In this document: positions 47,128 through 56,102 of the stretch, one piece after another
How positions within the stretch are numbered: the stretch's first letter is position 1
Layout of the letters: each line of letters begins with the position of its first letter
Source of the DNA: Taishania pollutisoli
GTDB taxonomy: Bacteria > Bacteroidota > Bacteroidia > Flavobacteriales_D > Crocinitomicaceae
Length of the DNA stretch: 64,000 nt
Assembly (NCBI RefSeq): GCF_014518315.1
Contig: NZ_JACVEL010000003.1
Coordinates: forward strand, 124,001 to 188,000
Direction of reading: 5' to 3'
Position numbers and translations under genes: made by a program
The notes under the pieces: generated by a model
Databases searched by the model: none
Told to the model about the DNA's origin: nothing
Seen by the model: the letters and a program-made list of their open reading frames with translations, nothing else

Positions 47128-47417
47128 TATTTTCCCACCCCCATTTTCTTCCTGCGATAGATTTTATTTCCTTTTTGGAGGGGATAAAGGGGGGAGGATA
47201 ACCATTTTTTATTTAACTAACTGATAATTAATTTATTAGTTGTTTTTAATTACTCAAAAAACACGTCCTCCAAAATCGACGAACGACACCCTTCTAAGGT
47301 GTTTTCCTTCCGAGTGTCTTAAAGTGTGCTTAAATCGAAAAAAAACGCTGTTTTGGTTCTTTCAGGACCAACTTTTAAGATCATTTTTTCTTTTCCTGCT
47401 AAAAATGAAGTGCAGGT
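47128..47417. other. 290-bp spacer between convergent mnmG and plsC
   Basis: Holds a C-rich then G-rich pair of tracts at 47131-47200 (CCCACCCCC, then GGAGGGGATAAAGGGGGGAGG), which could fold and is similar in style to the element after ppa. The rest shows no convincing gene, RNA or DnaA box. Confidence 0.45.
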
Positions 47418-48173
47418 TTATTTTTCACGTGAAACAGGTAATGCTCCATTGATTAAATTGAATGCTTTGTCTTTTATTTCTTCTACTGATTTTTCCTGAA
47501 TTTCTTCCGGTTCGATAATCGGATGAAGAACCACTTTCGAAAATCCCGGGCGACAAGAACCTGACAAATCGGTCGGGTCTGTAAACAAACGATAATTGTT
47601 TACAAATGTCACGGGCAAAATCGGAACATTCATTTCTTTTGCCAGTATAAATGCGCCGTCCTTAAATGGTAGCATATTCGGGCGTACATGATCGGGAATC
47701 CCCCCTTCCGGAAAGATAATCAGTGACCATCCTGCTTTCAATTTTTTTCGTGCTACAATCAATGATTTCGCAGCTTTTATTTTATTATCACGAAAAACAG
47801 GAATGTTGTAATTCTTGAAATACGTGCGGATCAGGGGATAGGATAAAATTTCACTCTTTCCCAGAAACAGGTGTGGGTGGTGTAAAAACAAGGAAGGTGT
47901 GATGAAAATATCGGCATACGAAGCATGATTGGCTACAATGATAAACGGTCCTTTCGGAAGGTCTTTTTCGGAACGATTTAATTTCAAGGGCCACAATGCA
48001 AGAATCCGGAATAAAATACTCCAGAAAGCGAATCCGTTAAAAGCAGCTTTGTGATATTTTTCCCGGGTAGTTGTGAATGCTAAAAACGGGTAAAACAACA
48101 ATGCCGTCAATGAGAATAGAATTCCCAGATAGAGTTTGTAAACAAAATAGATTATTCCCAACACGATTTTCAC
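47418..48173 (-). CDS. 1-acyl-sn-glycerol-3-phosphate acyltransferase (PlsC family)
   Basis: A 251-residue membrane acyltransferase that adds the second acyl chain in phosphatidic acid synthesis, or a related lysophospholipid acyltransferase. The catalytic motif is NHASYADIF (H-x4-D) and the substrate motif FPEGGIPDHV. N-terminal hydrophobic segments (about 5-35, 45-60) anchor it to the inner membrane. Its final codons (P-V-S-R-E-K-stop) double as a near-perfect parS site. It converges with mnmG. Confidence 0.9.
   Translation of the reverse strand: MKIVLGIIYFVYKLYLGILFSLTALLFYPFLAFTTTREKYHKAAFNGFAFWSILFRILALWPLKLNRSEKDLPKGPFIIVANHASYADIFITPSLFLHHPHLFLGKSEILSYPLIRTYFKNYNIPVFRDNKIKAAKSLIVARKKLKAGWSLIIFPEGGIPDHVRPNMLPFKDGAFILAKEMNVPILPVTFVNNYRLFTDPTDLSGSCRPGFSKVVLHPIIEPEEIQEKSVEEIKDKAFNLINGALPVSREK
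47421..47436. other. parS: parS centromere site 3 (one mismatch, inside plsC)
   Basis: TTTTTCACGTGAAACA differs from TGTTTCACGTGAAACA only at base 2. It overlaps the last codons of the acyltransferase gene and lies 2.2 kb from site 2. Confidence 0.8.
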
Positions 48174-48210
48174 ATGCTAAAAGTACGTAAAAAAATGTTG
48201 TTTACTCCTT

Positions 48211-48795
48211 TTATTGTTGCTGACGATACTTTTTCAATACCTGAAAATTAAGCCCCAATCCTACAGAAAACATTAACTCGTCTGACATCCCGTTAACGCG
48301 GTCAAGATTGTTCATTTTTGAATGGACATAGCTGATGTTTGTAAAGAAATGGAAGAGTTTCCATACATAAAAGCGCGCACCGAAATTGAACTGGGCAGAC
48401 GGGGTAAATTCTGTATTGGATGGATCAATAGTGGATTGCATAACAGAAAATCCGGGAGCAAACCCCACGTGTAATTCAAAATTACCGAACGGAATTCCAT
48501 ACTGAATCCCAAATGTGCTGCGCAGGTTATTTTTCAGGAATTTGTCATTGGCATTTCCAAGCATGTAATGCAATTCTCCCCGTAAACTGATGTGTTTGTC
48601 GATTCTTCCTTCCAAAAATCCGGTTACGTAATAATTAACCTCACTTCTGTTGAGCATAACGGCCGGAGAGAGGGTTGTCGAAGCACTCAACAATCCCGGG
48701 TTGATATAACCAGGCTGCTGACTCATAGCCGTTGATCCGAATAAGCAGAAAAGAAGCAAAATCCGAACGCTTATTTTTTCTTTTTTCCGTGCCAT
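48211..48795 (-). CDS. Small outer-membrane beta-barrel-like protein
   Basis: A 194-residue exported protein with a signal peptide (cleavage near TAMSQ, residue 25). The mature part alternates polar and hydrophobic residues (NYYVTGFLEGRIDKHISLRGE, FELHVGFAPGFSVMQ, SAQFNFGARFYVWKL, FSVGLGLNFQVL), as in a barrel of eight strands or so. It overlaps the 3' end of another small barrel gene by 25 bp, so the two form an operon and may be distant paralogues. Function unknown. Confidence 0.75.
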   Translation of the reverse strand: MARKKEKISVRILLLFCLFGSTAMSQQPGYINPGLLSASTTLSPAVMLNRSEVNYYVTGFLEGRIDKHISLRGELHYMLGNANDKFLKNNLRSTFGIQYGIPFGNFELHVGFAPGFSVMQSTIDPSNTEFTPSAQFNFGARFYVWKLFHFFTNISYVHSKMNNLDRVNGMSDELMFSVGLGLNFQVLKKYRQQQ

Positions 48796-49415
48796 AAGTC
48801 TGCAATTTTATAGTTAATACCAAGATTTAACAACAAGTGCCCTTCTATTCCGGTTCCTTTTTCCCGGTGAAGCATGACCTGTTCATTTTCAATGTGCGCA
48901 TGCACATCCGGACCGAGGTGAAACATGTATTGGGCAACAAATGTGATATCCATCCGCTCCGTTATATTGAAGTGTACACCACCACCGGCCTGAATGGCAG
49001 AACTGTTTTTTGAGATTCGGTTACTTCTGTCAGAATTATCCACCAATTCCGTTTTGTCAAAGCAATGTCCGGCAATGATATAAGGTTTTACGGGTGGCGC
49101 CACTTTATCGGTAAAGTAATACATGACACTCCATCCGATGTGATAATCCGTGCGGCTAGCCAGGTTATTGATATTACCCCGCATATAATCGGCAAACCAT
49201 TCTGTATTCAGGCGATTGGCAAACTGTAGTCTCAATTGACCACCATAACCGAAGCCATTAATTCCGAAATCCTTGTGTTCAAAAATACTGGTGGTAGAAC
49301 GAAGACCAATAGAAAATAAACCTCCTTGATTGGTTTTGATAGGTAATTCCTGTGCATAGGAATTCTGACAATGCACTCCGAGTAAAAGCGCAAGCATAAA
49401 AGATAAGACTTTCAT
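48771..49415 (-). CDS. Small outer-membrane beta-barrel-like protein
   Basis: A 214-residue exported protein with a signal peptide (cleavage near SYAQE, residue 22). Amphipathic strands (FGYGGQLRLQFANRL, YHIGWSVMYYF, MDITFVAQYMFHLG, HLLLNLGINYKIA) suggest an outer-membrane barrel of the type common in Bacteroidota. It is the first gene of a pair, overlapping the next barrel gene by 25 bp. Function unknown. Confidence 0.78.
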   Translation of the reverse strand: MKVLSFMLALLLGVHCQNSYAQELPIKTNQGGLFSIGLRSTTSIFEHKDFGINGFGYGGQLRLQFANRLNTEWFADYMRGNINNLASRTDYHIGWSVMYYFTDKVAPPVKPYIIAGHCFDKTELVDNSDRSNRISKNSSAIQAGGGVHFNITERMDITFVAQYMFHLGPDVHAHIENEQVMLHREKGTGIEGHLLLNLGINYKIADLWHGKKKK

Positions 49416-49718
49416 GATGAATGTTTTAGCGATGGTTCTATTGTAACGGAATCAACAACAAACTTATTGTGCTATTTTGTAATATTGAACCATTCTAAAC
49501 ATCTATCCAGCCCACGAAATTAGGGGCTTGTGTCACAAGTTCTATTATGTACAATCTTTGGTTGGCCCATTTTTTAACCACGTAGAGCCATAGAAAAAAA
49601 TGATCTTCTCTTAGCTGACGAAGTTAGCTACTATGTGTCACTATTTTCTCCTACAGACTTTCTCTATGTACTATGTGCGCTATGTGGTTTAAATACACAG
49701 CTCATTCAAAAACAAGTT
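49416..49718. other. 303-bp intergenic region
   Basis: Holds a short hairpin (AGCCC/GGGCT, near 49509-49526) and a long inverted-repeat element at 49574-49692, described separately. No gene, RNA or promoter is convincing. Confidence 0.6.
49574..49692. repeat. 119-bp inverted-repeat element (palindromic dispersed repeat type)
   Basis: The ends are AACCACGTAG and CTATGTGGTT, inverted copies with one difference, around a middle with CATAGAAAAAAATGATCTTC and TCTATGTACTATGTGCGCTATG. Elements with terminal AACCACATAG / CTATGTGGTT and inner ACATAG words are dispersed in many Bacteroidota genomes. No open frame is inside, so it is a non-coding miniature repeat. Confidence 0.7.
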
Positions 49719-50447
49719 TTAAAGGAGATTCAATACCTTTTCTACATCTTCCGGAACGTCAATATTGGGCGTTTCAATAGAGGTCTCTATCACACGAATG
49801 GAATAACCGTAATACAACCAGCGAAGTTGCTCCAGCGATTCAACCTGTTCCAGCTTGGATGGCTCCAGGAGAACTAATTCCAACAGGCAGGACTTTCGAT
49901 AGGCATATAGCCCGATGTGTTTTAAAAACGGATAAAAGGTTTGTGCGTTTCCTTTAAAATGAAAATCGTTCGGAACAGCGCTGCGGGAAAAGTAAAGCGC
50001 ATTACCAAATGCATTGGTTACGATTTTAATGCGGTTGGGATTGGTTAAATCGTCGGAAGAGATGTTCGGGGAGCCAAGTGTTGCAATGTGTACCGCGGGA
50101 TCGTTAAACGCGCTTAAAAGGGCATCTAATTGGTTGGGATTAACCAGCGGTTCGTCTCCCTGGATATTGATAATGATATCGGCTTCGATTTCCCTGGCAA
50201 CTTCACCACACCTGTCTGTACCGCTGGGATGGTGCTCCGCTGTCATGCGTACTTTTCCCCCGAATCCGAGTACGTGATCATAAATCCGCTGGTCGTCTGT
50301 TGCAACAATTACCTCATCCAATAACGTTGCTTTGGATGCATTTTCATATACCCGCTGAATCATTGATTTTCCTTTCAGGTCGATAAGGGGTTTGCCCGGA
50401 AACCGGGAAGATGCATAACGGGACGGGATAATACCTACTGCTTTCAT
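49719..50447 (-). CDS. kdsB: 3-deoxy-manno-octulosonate cytidylyltransferase
   Basis: A 242-residue enzyme that activates Kdo to CMP-Kdo for the lipid A inner core. The N-terminal nucleotide motif is GIIPSRYASSRFPGKPL (5-21). Other family marks are VIVATDD near 46-52, MTAEHHPSGTDR, INIQGDEPLV and KHIGLYAYR. Its start is 3 bp after the stop of the TonB receptor gene, so it is probably read from that promoter. The presence of Kdo activation indicates a normal Gram-negative lipopolysaccharide. Confidence 0.96.
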   Translation of the reverse strand: MKAVGIIPSRYASSRFPGKPLIDLKGKSMIQRVYENASKATLLDEVIVATDDQRIYDHVLGFGGKVRMTAEHHPSGTDRCGEVAREIEADIIINIQGDEPLVNPNQLDALLSAFNDPAVHIATLGSPNISSDDLTNPNRIKIVTNAFGNALYFSRSAVPNDFHFKGNAQTFYPFLKHIGLYAYRKSCLLELVLLEPSKLEQVESLEQLRWLYYGYSIRVIETSIETPNIDVPEDVEKVLNLL

Positions 50448-50450
50448 TGG

Positions 50451-52817
50451 TTAAAACGTTGCTTGAAATTGAATCATAAAACTGCGGGGAGCCTGAATGT
50501 CTCCCGGCCGTGTAGTGTATTCGGCATTTAAGAAGTTGTTGACAATAAACGAAAACCGGTAGTGTTGCAAAAACTTATAGGCTACACGTGCGTCAAATGC
50601 CAGAGCCCCGTTGTCGTAATTTTTACGGTATTCTTTCAGACCCGGTAGAATTTCGGTACCCACGATGCTTTCTTCAAACACCCGGTCGATATTTACGACC
50701 CGGCTATTGTAGCGAGCAGAGAAACCTAAGCCGATTCCTTTCCAGGTAACTTCAATGTCGCCGCGGAACAGATGACGGAAACGGTACTTCAGTGTATTGT
50801 CCCAGGTTGGTGTTCCGTCCTCAGCAATCTCATAGCTTGATAAACTGGTAACATACGAAGAATCCCGGTTCAAAGAAACAGGATCCATGTAGGTATACCC
50901 GATCAACGAAGCAATTTCTACGTTTCCGATGGTTCCGATAGAAGAAAATGAAGTTTCGAGCCCTGTGATCCGTGCGGATTCATTGTTGGCAGCCCGAAAC
51001 CCGATCCATTTTCCCAGAAATCCCGGATCACTGGGATTGATGCTCAACGGAATGGTGTCCGGATTATAGATACCGAATTCAAACTCCATCATGTTTTCAT
51101 AATGATTGATGAATCCTGCTACGTCAATAATTCCTTTCCAGTTCCTTCCAATCGGAATGATTTGTTTGATTCCGATCTCTGCCGCCCATCCTTTTTCCGG
51201 TGTCAGGTTGGCATTCGGAAAAATATTCAAAGCCCCTACATTGGTTACGGTATAACGTTCTGCTACAGATGGGTAGCGAATTCCCTGTCCATAAGAAGTA
51301 CGGAGATGGGTTCCTTTGACGGGCTCGTAATGAATGCCAGCTCTGAAAATCGGGTAAACAGGAAGCTTGGCTGTAGAATCTTTGAAATAAAAATGGGAAT
51401 CACCCTGTCTTCCGTCCTGTTCAAAATATTCAGCACGCACACCGGCCGTCAGGTCGAGTTTTTCCCAGAGTTTTTGTTCCAATTGAAGGTACAAGGCACT
51501 GTTAATGGAATTGTGCTGACCGTACAGGTTGGAATTGACCCAGTTGTATACTCCTGTTAAACCGGTCGTCAGCGTCATGCCAAAAGCATATTTACGTTGA
51601 AACTGGTAGTCAGCGTATGAAACAACGGAAGAAGATGTTTGCCCCGGGTTGTAAATGTTTTTATTTTGTACATAATACATCCGTGTCTTCAGGGAATGTG
51701 TGTTGTTGTATTTGTCGACATAGCGCACATATGGATCAACATTGATGCGGATTCCCCGGAAATGACCCAGTGTGGAGGCGGAATCTCCCGGAACAGCACC
51801 TCCGCTTGGCTGATAACCCAGTGAGTCACTCTGCCAGATAATGAAATTCGTGTTGCGTTGCAATTGAGCATTGAATCCGATTCCGGCCTTTAATCCACGC
51901 ACTTTTTGCGGAAGAAAAAACAATGTTCCGGTAATGCGTCCGCGGTCCTCATCCTCTCCTTGTCTGTATCCGTCGGCACTTACTCCGTTAGCAGAGACAG
52001 TAAAACCGAACTTCTTGTACATTTTTCCATGGTAGATCTCCGCCATGTGAAATGTCGGGTTTGAGCTCCACCATTTCAGAGATGCCCGCTTGGGGTTGTC
52101 GTAAATTCCATGTTGAATTTTTACCCGTGTTTCTCCTTTTGTTGTTGGTTCCCGCTCACTGAGTGAAATGATGCCGTTCAATGCACCACTTCCATATAGC
52201 ACAGAGGAAGCTCCTTTGATCACTTCTATTTGAGATGCGGATTCCATTGGTACGGAATTAAACTTTGCGTCACCGGCATCAGCTGTTAATAAGGGCATTC
52301 CATTCCACAGCAACATGACACGGCTTCCCGCACCGTACGCAAATCCCGATCCGCCACGAATGCTGACCTGTCCGTCCATGGTGTGTACGCCCGGAGTCTG
52401 ACCGATCGCATCTTCTAAATCCCGGAACCCTTTATTGTCAATTAATTCCGGTTTTAAAACATCCATTGAAATCGTTACTTCTTCTATTTTTTGCCCCCTT
52501 CTTCCTGCTGTAACGACAATGGTTTCGATTGTTTTTGATGGTTCCGAAAGATAGATAATAATGTCTCCTGCCTGTTGAACAACCAACGTGTCATTTTCAT
52601 AACCAACCATCGTTGTCACCACCGTTAACGGAAAATCCGGAAGAGTTGTCTGAATCACAAATTTACCGTCTACATCACTTATCGACTGCTGATTGTTGGA
52701 AGCAAAAACCTTGGCTCCAATAAGGGATTCTCTCGTCGTTTTGTCTTTTACAGAGCCAGTTACCTGTGAAAATAAAACAAACGGACTTAAGAAAAATAAT
52801 AAAGAGAGTTGTTTCAT
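50451..52817 (-). CDS. TonB-dependent outer-membrane receptor
   Basis: A 788-residue receptor. The ATG at 52817 begins a signal peptide (MKQLSLLFFLSPFVLFSQ); a longer frame from 52949 would run into the divergent gene and is unlikely. A carboxypeptidase-like domain (about 19-105) precedes the plug (about 110-225; IETIVVTAGRRGQKIEEV, TPGVHTMDGQVSIRGGSGFAYGAG in part). The barrel follows to the C-terminal Phe (MIQFQATF). Substrates of such receptors are siderophores, cobalamin, metals or glycans; there is no binding-protein gene beside it to tell which. It is divergent from dprA. Confidence 0.92.
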   Translation of the reverse strand: MKQLSLLFFLSPFVLFSQVTGSVKDKTTRESLIGAKVFASNNQQSISDVDGKFVIQTTLPDFPLTVVTTMVGYENDTLVVQQAGDIIIYLSEPSKTIETIVVTAGRRGQKIEEVTISMDVLKPELIDNKGFRDLEDAIGQTPGVHTMDGQVSIRGGSGFAYGAGSRVMLLWNGMPLLTADAGDAKFNSVPMESASQIEVIKGASSVLYGSGALNGIISLSEREPTTKGETRVKIQHGIYDNPKRASLKWWSSNPTFHMAEIYHGKMYKKFGFTVSANGVSADGYRQGEDEDRGRITGTLFFLPQKVRGLKAGIGFNAQLQRNTNFIIWQSDSLGYQPSGGAVPGDSASTLGHFRGIRINVDPYVRYVDKYNNTHSLKTRMYYVQNKNIYNPGQTSSSVVSYADYQFQRKYAFGMTLTTGLTGVYNWVNSNLYGQHNSINSALYLQLEQKLWEKLDLTAGVRAEYFEQDGRQGDSHFYFKDSTAKLPVYPIFRAGIHYEPVKGTHLRTSYGQGIRYPSVAERYTVTNVGALNIFPNANLTPEKGWAAEIGIKQIIPIGRNWKGIIDVAGFINHYENMMEFEFGIYNPDTIPLSINPSDPGFLGKWIGFRAANNESARITGLETSFSSIGTIGNVEIASLIGYTYMDPVSLNRDSSYVTSLSSYEIAEDGTPTWDNTLKYRFRHLFRGDIEVTWKGIGLGFSARYNSRVVNIDRVFEESIVGTEILPGLKEYRKNYDNGALAFDARVAYKFLQHYRFSFIVNNFLNAEYTTRPGDIQAPRSFMIQFQATF

Positions 52818-52829
52818 ATTTTGGTAATA

Positions 52830-53963
52830 ATGATTATATTCAAGGTGCCTAAAGTATACAAAATTTTGATTTACACGAAACCACACTATCAAATTGCACT
52901 GACCCAATTGCATGGATTCGGTTCCATCAAGACAAAACAATTGCTTCAATCAGTAGAAAATGAGGCAGCTATTTTTAATCTTCCATTAAAAAACCTTGCG
53001 CAACAAACAGGTTTTTCACTCAATGTGCTGAAGAAAATGAAACGGGAAGAAGCGATACAGGAATCCGGGAAACTGCTGGATTTATTGGAACAACATAAGA
53101 TTGAGTTCATCTTTTACACCGATCCGCGATACCCGAGAAGATTAAAACAATGCGAAGATGCTCCGTTAATGCTTTATACAAAAGGAAACATTGATTTGAA
53201 TAATACGCGTTTTGTGGCAATTGTGGGAACCCGGGATGCGAGTGAATACGGAAAGCGCATCTGTTCAGAGTTGATCCAACAATTTGCGGGAACGAATATT
53301 GTAGTTGTCAGTGGCATGGCGTACGGAATTGATATCACCATTCATCAGCTCTGTCTGCAATACGGAGTAGAAACGATAGGTGTGATGGCACATGGATTGG
53401 AAATTATTTATCCTCAGTTGCACCGTTCAACAGCCATGAAAATGTTGGAAAAAGGAGGTTTAATTTCCGAATACCCGCCTACTACCAAGCCGGATCGGGA
53501 AAATTTTCCGATGCGGAACCGGATTGTTGCAGGAATGTGTGATGCAACGATCGTTGTGGAAAGTAAGGTAAAAGGAGGATCTCTGATCACGGCTGAGTTA
53601 GCAAACGATTACAACCGTGATGTGTTTGCTTATCCGGGAAATATATTTGATGAAAACTCAGAAGGTTGCAATGTCCTTATTTCAACAAACAAAGCACACC
53701 TCATTCGATCCGGGGCCGATTTTCTGAAAAAAATGGGTTGGGATCTGGAAGTTAAACATCCTGTTCAGCGGTCCGTTTTTCCGTCTTTAACACAAGAAGA
53801 GCTGCACATTGTCCGGTTATTGGAAACCCAGGGGCAAATGAACATTGATACTATGGCGATGCAACTGAATGTACCTTCCTCTGCGTTAAGCGTTTTGTTG
53901 TTTCAATTGGAAATGAACGGTTTAATTGCTTCTGTGCCGGGAAACAGGTGCCGGTTGGTTTAA
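52830..53963 (+). CDS. dprA: DNA-processing protein DprA (Smf)
   Basis: A RecA loader for incoming single-stranded DNA during natural transformation. The Rossmann domain has IVGTRDASEYG, VVSGMAYGIDITIH and GVMAHGLEIIYPQLH, then SEYPP and FPMRNRIVAGMCDATIVVE, and KGGSLITAELANDYNRDVFAYPG. A SAM/HhH-like N-terminus (ALTQLHGFGSIKTKQLL) and a C-terminal winged helix (LETQGQMNIDTMAMQLN) complete it. The start is uncertain: ATG at 52830 leaves only 12 bp to the divergent receptor gene, whereas TTG at 52866 fits family length better. The gene ends in a 4-bp overlap with the convergent hydrolase. Confidence 0.94.
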   Translation: MIIFKVPKVYKILIYTKPHYQIALTQLHGFGSIKTKQLLQSVENEAAIFNLPLKNLAQQTGFSLNVLKKMKREEAIQESGKLLDLLEQHKIEFIFYTDPRYPRRLKQCEDAPLMLYTKGNIDLNNTRFVAIVGTRDASEYGKRICSELIQQFAGTNIVVVSGMAYGIDITIHQLCLQYGVETIGVMAHGLEIIYPQLHRSTAMKMLEKGGLISEYPPTTKPDRENFPMRNRIVAGMCDATIVVESKVKGGSLITAELANDYNRDVFAYPGNIFDENSEGCNVLISTNKAHLIRSGADFLKKMGWDLEVKHPVQRSVFPSLTQEELHIVRLLETQGQMNIDTMAMQLNVPSSALSVLLFQLEMNGLIASVPGNRCRLV

Positions 53964-54721
53964 AGGATTGTGTTGAGAAGTGATAGTACTTCTCCGGGTT
54001 GCTCAAATAAAGACATATGACCTGAATTTTTTACCACGTGAATCGTTTTCCATCCGAAACAGCGTTCTTCCATTGCAGACAAAGGAATTAAAGCATCCTG
54101 GTCTCCCTGGATAATTTCAACTTTTTCCGGATGTTCTCTCAAAAATGAAGTGAAATCGCGTCGTTCCCGCATGGCAAGTGAAGCATACGCATACCATTCC
54201 GCGGTTCCTGTTTTTGCCTCCTGGATCAAGGCATCAATCGTTTCCTTGTGCTGTTCAGGATTTAAAAACAAATTGGGAATAGCCTCAGAAACAAACAAAT
54301 TTTTTGATTTCAGAAGAATATCCGCAACACGTGTACGGTCTTTCTTTTTCTGATCGGAATCGGTCCAGAAATTGGAGTTGAGTAGCGTTACTTTTCGAAC
54401 ACGTGTTGTTTTTTCCAACAGCTCCAAACCAATATATCCTCCCATTGAATGCCCGATAATCTGACAAGTATTTACCTTATAATCTGTTAATAAAGCGTCA
54501 ATTTCCTGTGCAAAATAAGCAATGGATGGATGGTTGTCGTCTAATAAATCACTTTTACCGAAACCCGGCACATCAAGAAGAAGTACCGGTCGGTTTAATT
54601 TACTTAATGGCAGCTGATACCAAATTGTATGGCTTTCCAGAAAACCATGAATCAATACCAACGGATTTTCAATGCTTCCTTTGTTGGGGACCCATTTGTG
54701 AAACAATTGAGAATTATGCAT
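53960..54721 (-). CDS. Alpha/beta hydrolase
   Basis: A 253-residue serine hydrolase. The oxyanion motif is LVLIHGFLESHTIWYQL, the nucleophile elbow IIGHSMGGYIGLELL, with a late acid in IQGDQDALIP and the catalytic His in KNSGHMSLFEQP. The fold is common to esterases, lipases and MenH-like enzymes, so the substrate is open. It overlaps the aminopeptidase P gene by 8 bp on the same strand. Confidence 0.9.
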   Translation of the reverse strand: MHNSQLFHKWVPNKGSIENPLVLIHGFLESHTIWYQLPLSKLNRPVLLLDVPGFGKSDLLDDNHPSIAYFAQEIDALLTDYKVNTCQIIGHSMGGYIGLELLEKTTRVRKVTLLNSNFWTDSDQKKKDRTRVADILLKSKNLFVSEAIPNLFLNPEQHKETIDALIQEAKTGTAEWYAYASLAMRERRDFTSFLREHPEKVEIIQGDQDALIPLSAMEERCFGWKTIHVVKNSGHMSLFEQPGEVLSLLNTIL

Positions 54722-56006
54722 TCATCAATGTTTCAATTTCCTCTGCTTCGATCGGAATGTTTTTCATCAGGTTGAACGGAGCTCCGTTTTCCTGAACAAC
54801 CAGGTTGTCTTCCAGACGAATTCCCAAGCCTTCCTGCGGAATGTAGATTCCCGGTTCACATGTAAATACCATTCCTGCTTTGATCGGTTCGTTCCACAAA
54901 CCAACATCGTGTGTATCCAACCCGATGAAGTGAGATGTTCCGTGCATGAAATATTTCTTGTAAGCAGGCCATGCCGGATCCTGGTTTTTAATGTCTGTCT
55001 GATCAATCAATCCGAGTTGTACCAACTGATCCTGCATGATCAATCCCACCTCCTTGTGGTAATCGGCCATCATCGTTCCGGGAACCAATAGCTTTTCTGC
55101 TTCTTTTTTCACGTGAAGCACTGCGTCATACACCTGGCGCTGACGTGCCGTGAATCGTCCGCTGACAGGAACAGAACGGGACAAGTCAGATGCGTAATTG
55201 GCATATTCCGCTGCAACATCCAGTAAAATTACATCTCCTGCTTTACACTCCTGGTTGTTTTCAATGTAGTGAAGTACATTCGCATTCGGTCCTGAAGCAA
55301 CAATGGGAGTATAGGCAAATCCTTTGGAACGGTTGCGGATAAATTCGTGCAATAATTCCGCTTCAATTTCATATTCCCAAACTCCCGGTTGGATAAAGGA
55401 AAGTAATCTTCGGAATCCTTTTTCCGTAATGTTGCAGGCTGTTTGCATCAATTCCAGCTCAACCGGATGTTTGATGGAGCGGATTCTGTGCATGATCGGA
55501 GCACTTTTACGAACCTGATGAGCAGGGTATTTTGCCAGTAATTTCTTTGTAAAACGATCTTCGCGTGTTTCCACTTCTGTGTTTGCACGTAAGTGTTCAT
55601 TCGTATTGATGTAGATTTTGTCTGCCTCTGCCAATAATGTGTTCAGGATGTTGTCCATTTGTGACAACCAGTAAACTGTTTTAATCCCCGAGACCTCGAA
55701 AGCAGCGTCTTTTGTCAGTTTTTCACCTTCCCAAACAGCGATGTGCTCGTTGGTTTCACGTAAAAACAAAATTTCACGATGTGCTTCATTTTTGCAATCC
55801 GGGAATAAAACCAATACGCTTTCTTCCTGATCTACACCCGACAAATGAAAGATATCACGGTGTTGCTGAAACGGCATCGTACTGTCTGCACTGATTGGAT
55901 AAATATCATTCGAATTAAAAATTGCAAGGGCATTTGACTCCATTTGTTCGGTGTAACGCTTCCGGTTGTTAATAAACAAATCCTTATTGATACGGTGGTA
56001 TTTCAT
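54714..56006 (-). CDS. pepP: Aminopeptidase P (Xaa-Pro aminopeptidase)
   Basis: A 430-residue metallopeptidase that removes an N-terminal residue before proline. The N-terminal AMP-N domain (about 1-130) precedes the pita-bread catalytic domain (about 170-425). Metal ligands are seen in DVILLDVAAEYANYASDLSRS (two Asp), HGTSHFIGLDTHDVG (His) and FTCEPGIYIPQEGLGIRLEDN (two Glu). The cytoplasmic enzyme is encoded upstream of the alpha/beta hydrolase with an 8-bp overlap. A degenerate parS-like word lies inside it at 55105-55120. Confidence 0.95.
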   Translation of the reverse strand: MKYHRINKDLFINNRKRYTEQMESNALAIFNSNDIYPISADSTMPFQQHRDIFHLSGVDQEESVLVLFPDCKNEAHREILFLRETNEHIAVWEGEKLTKDAAFEVSGIKTVYWLSQMDNILNTLLAEADKIYINTNEHLRANTEVETREDRFTKKLLAKYPAHQVRKSAPIMHRIRSIKHPVELELMQTACNITEKGFRRLLSFIQPGVWEYEIEAELLHEFIRNRSKGFAYTPIVASGPNANVLHYIENNQECKAGDVILLDVAAEYANYASDLSRSVPVSGRFTARQRQVYDAVLHVKKEAEKLLVPGTMMADYHKEVGLIMQDQLVQLGLIDQTDIKNQDPAWPAYKKYFMHGTSHFIGLDTHDVGLWNEPIKAGMVFTCEPGIYIPQEGLGIRLEDNLVVQENGAPFNLMKNIPIEAEEIETLMNA

Positions 56007-56102
56007 AACTTTTTTATTTATAAATTCAGCTAAATTTTCAGAACGTAATAAACTTACGTTGTGGTGGTGGAACTTTGTACTGTAATCATTAAAAACAACA
56101 GT

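Noticed and set aside
47240-47452. A 70-codon plus-strand open frame after mnmG
   Set aside because: It runs into the convergent plsC gene and a parS site, and its product is Phe/Lys/Leu-rich without pattern.
49635-49877. An 80-codon plus-strand open frame next to kdsB
   Set aside because: It begins inside the inverted-repeat element and continues antisense to kdsB; no protein features.
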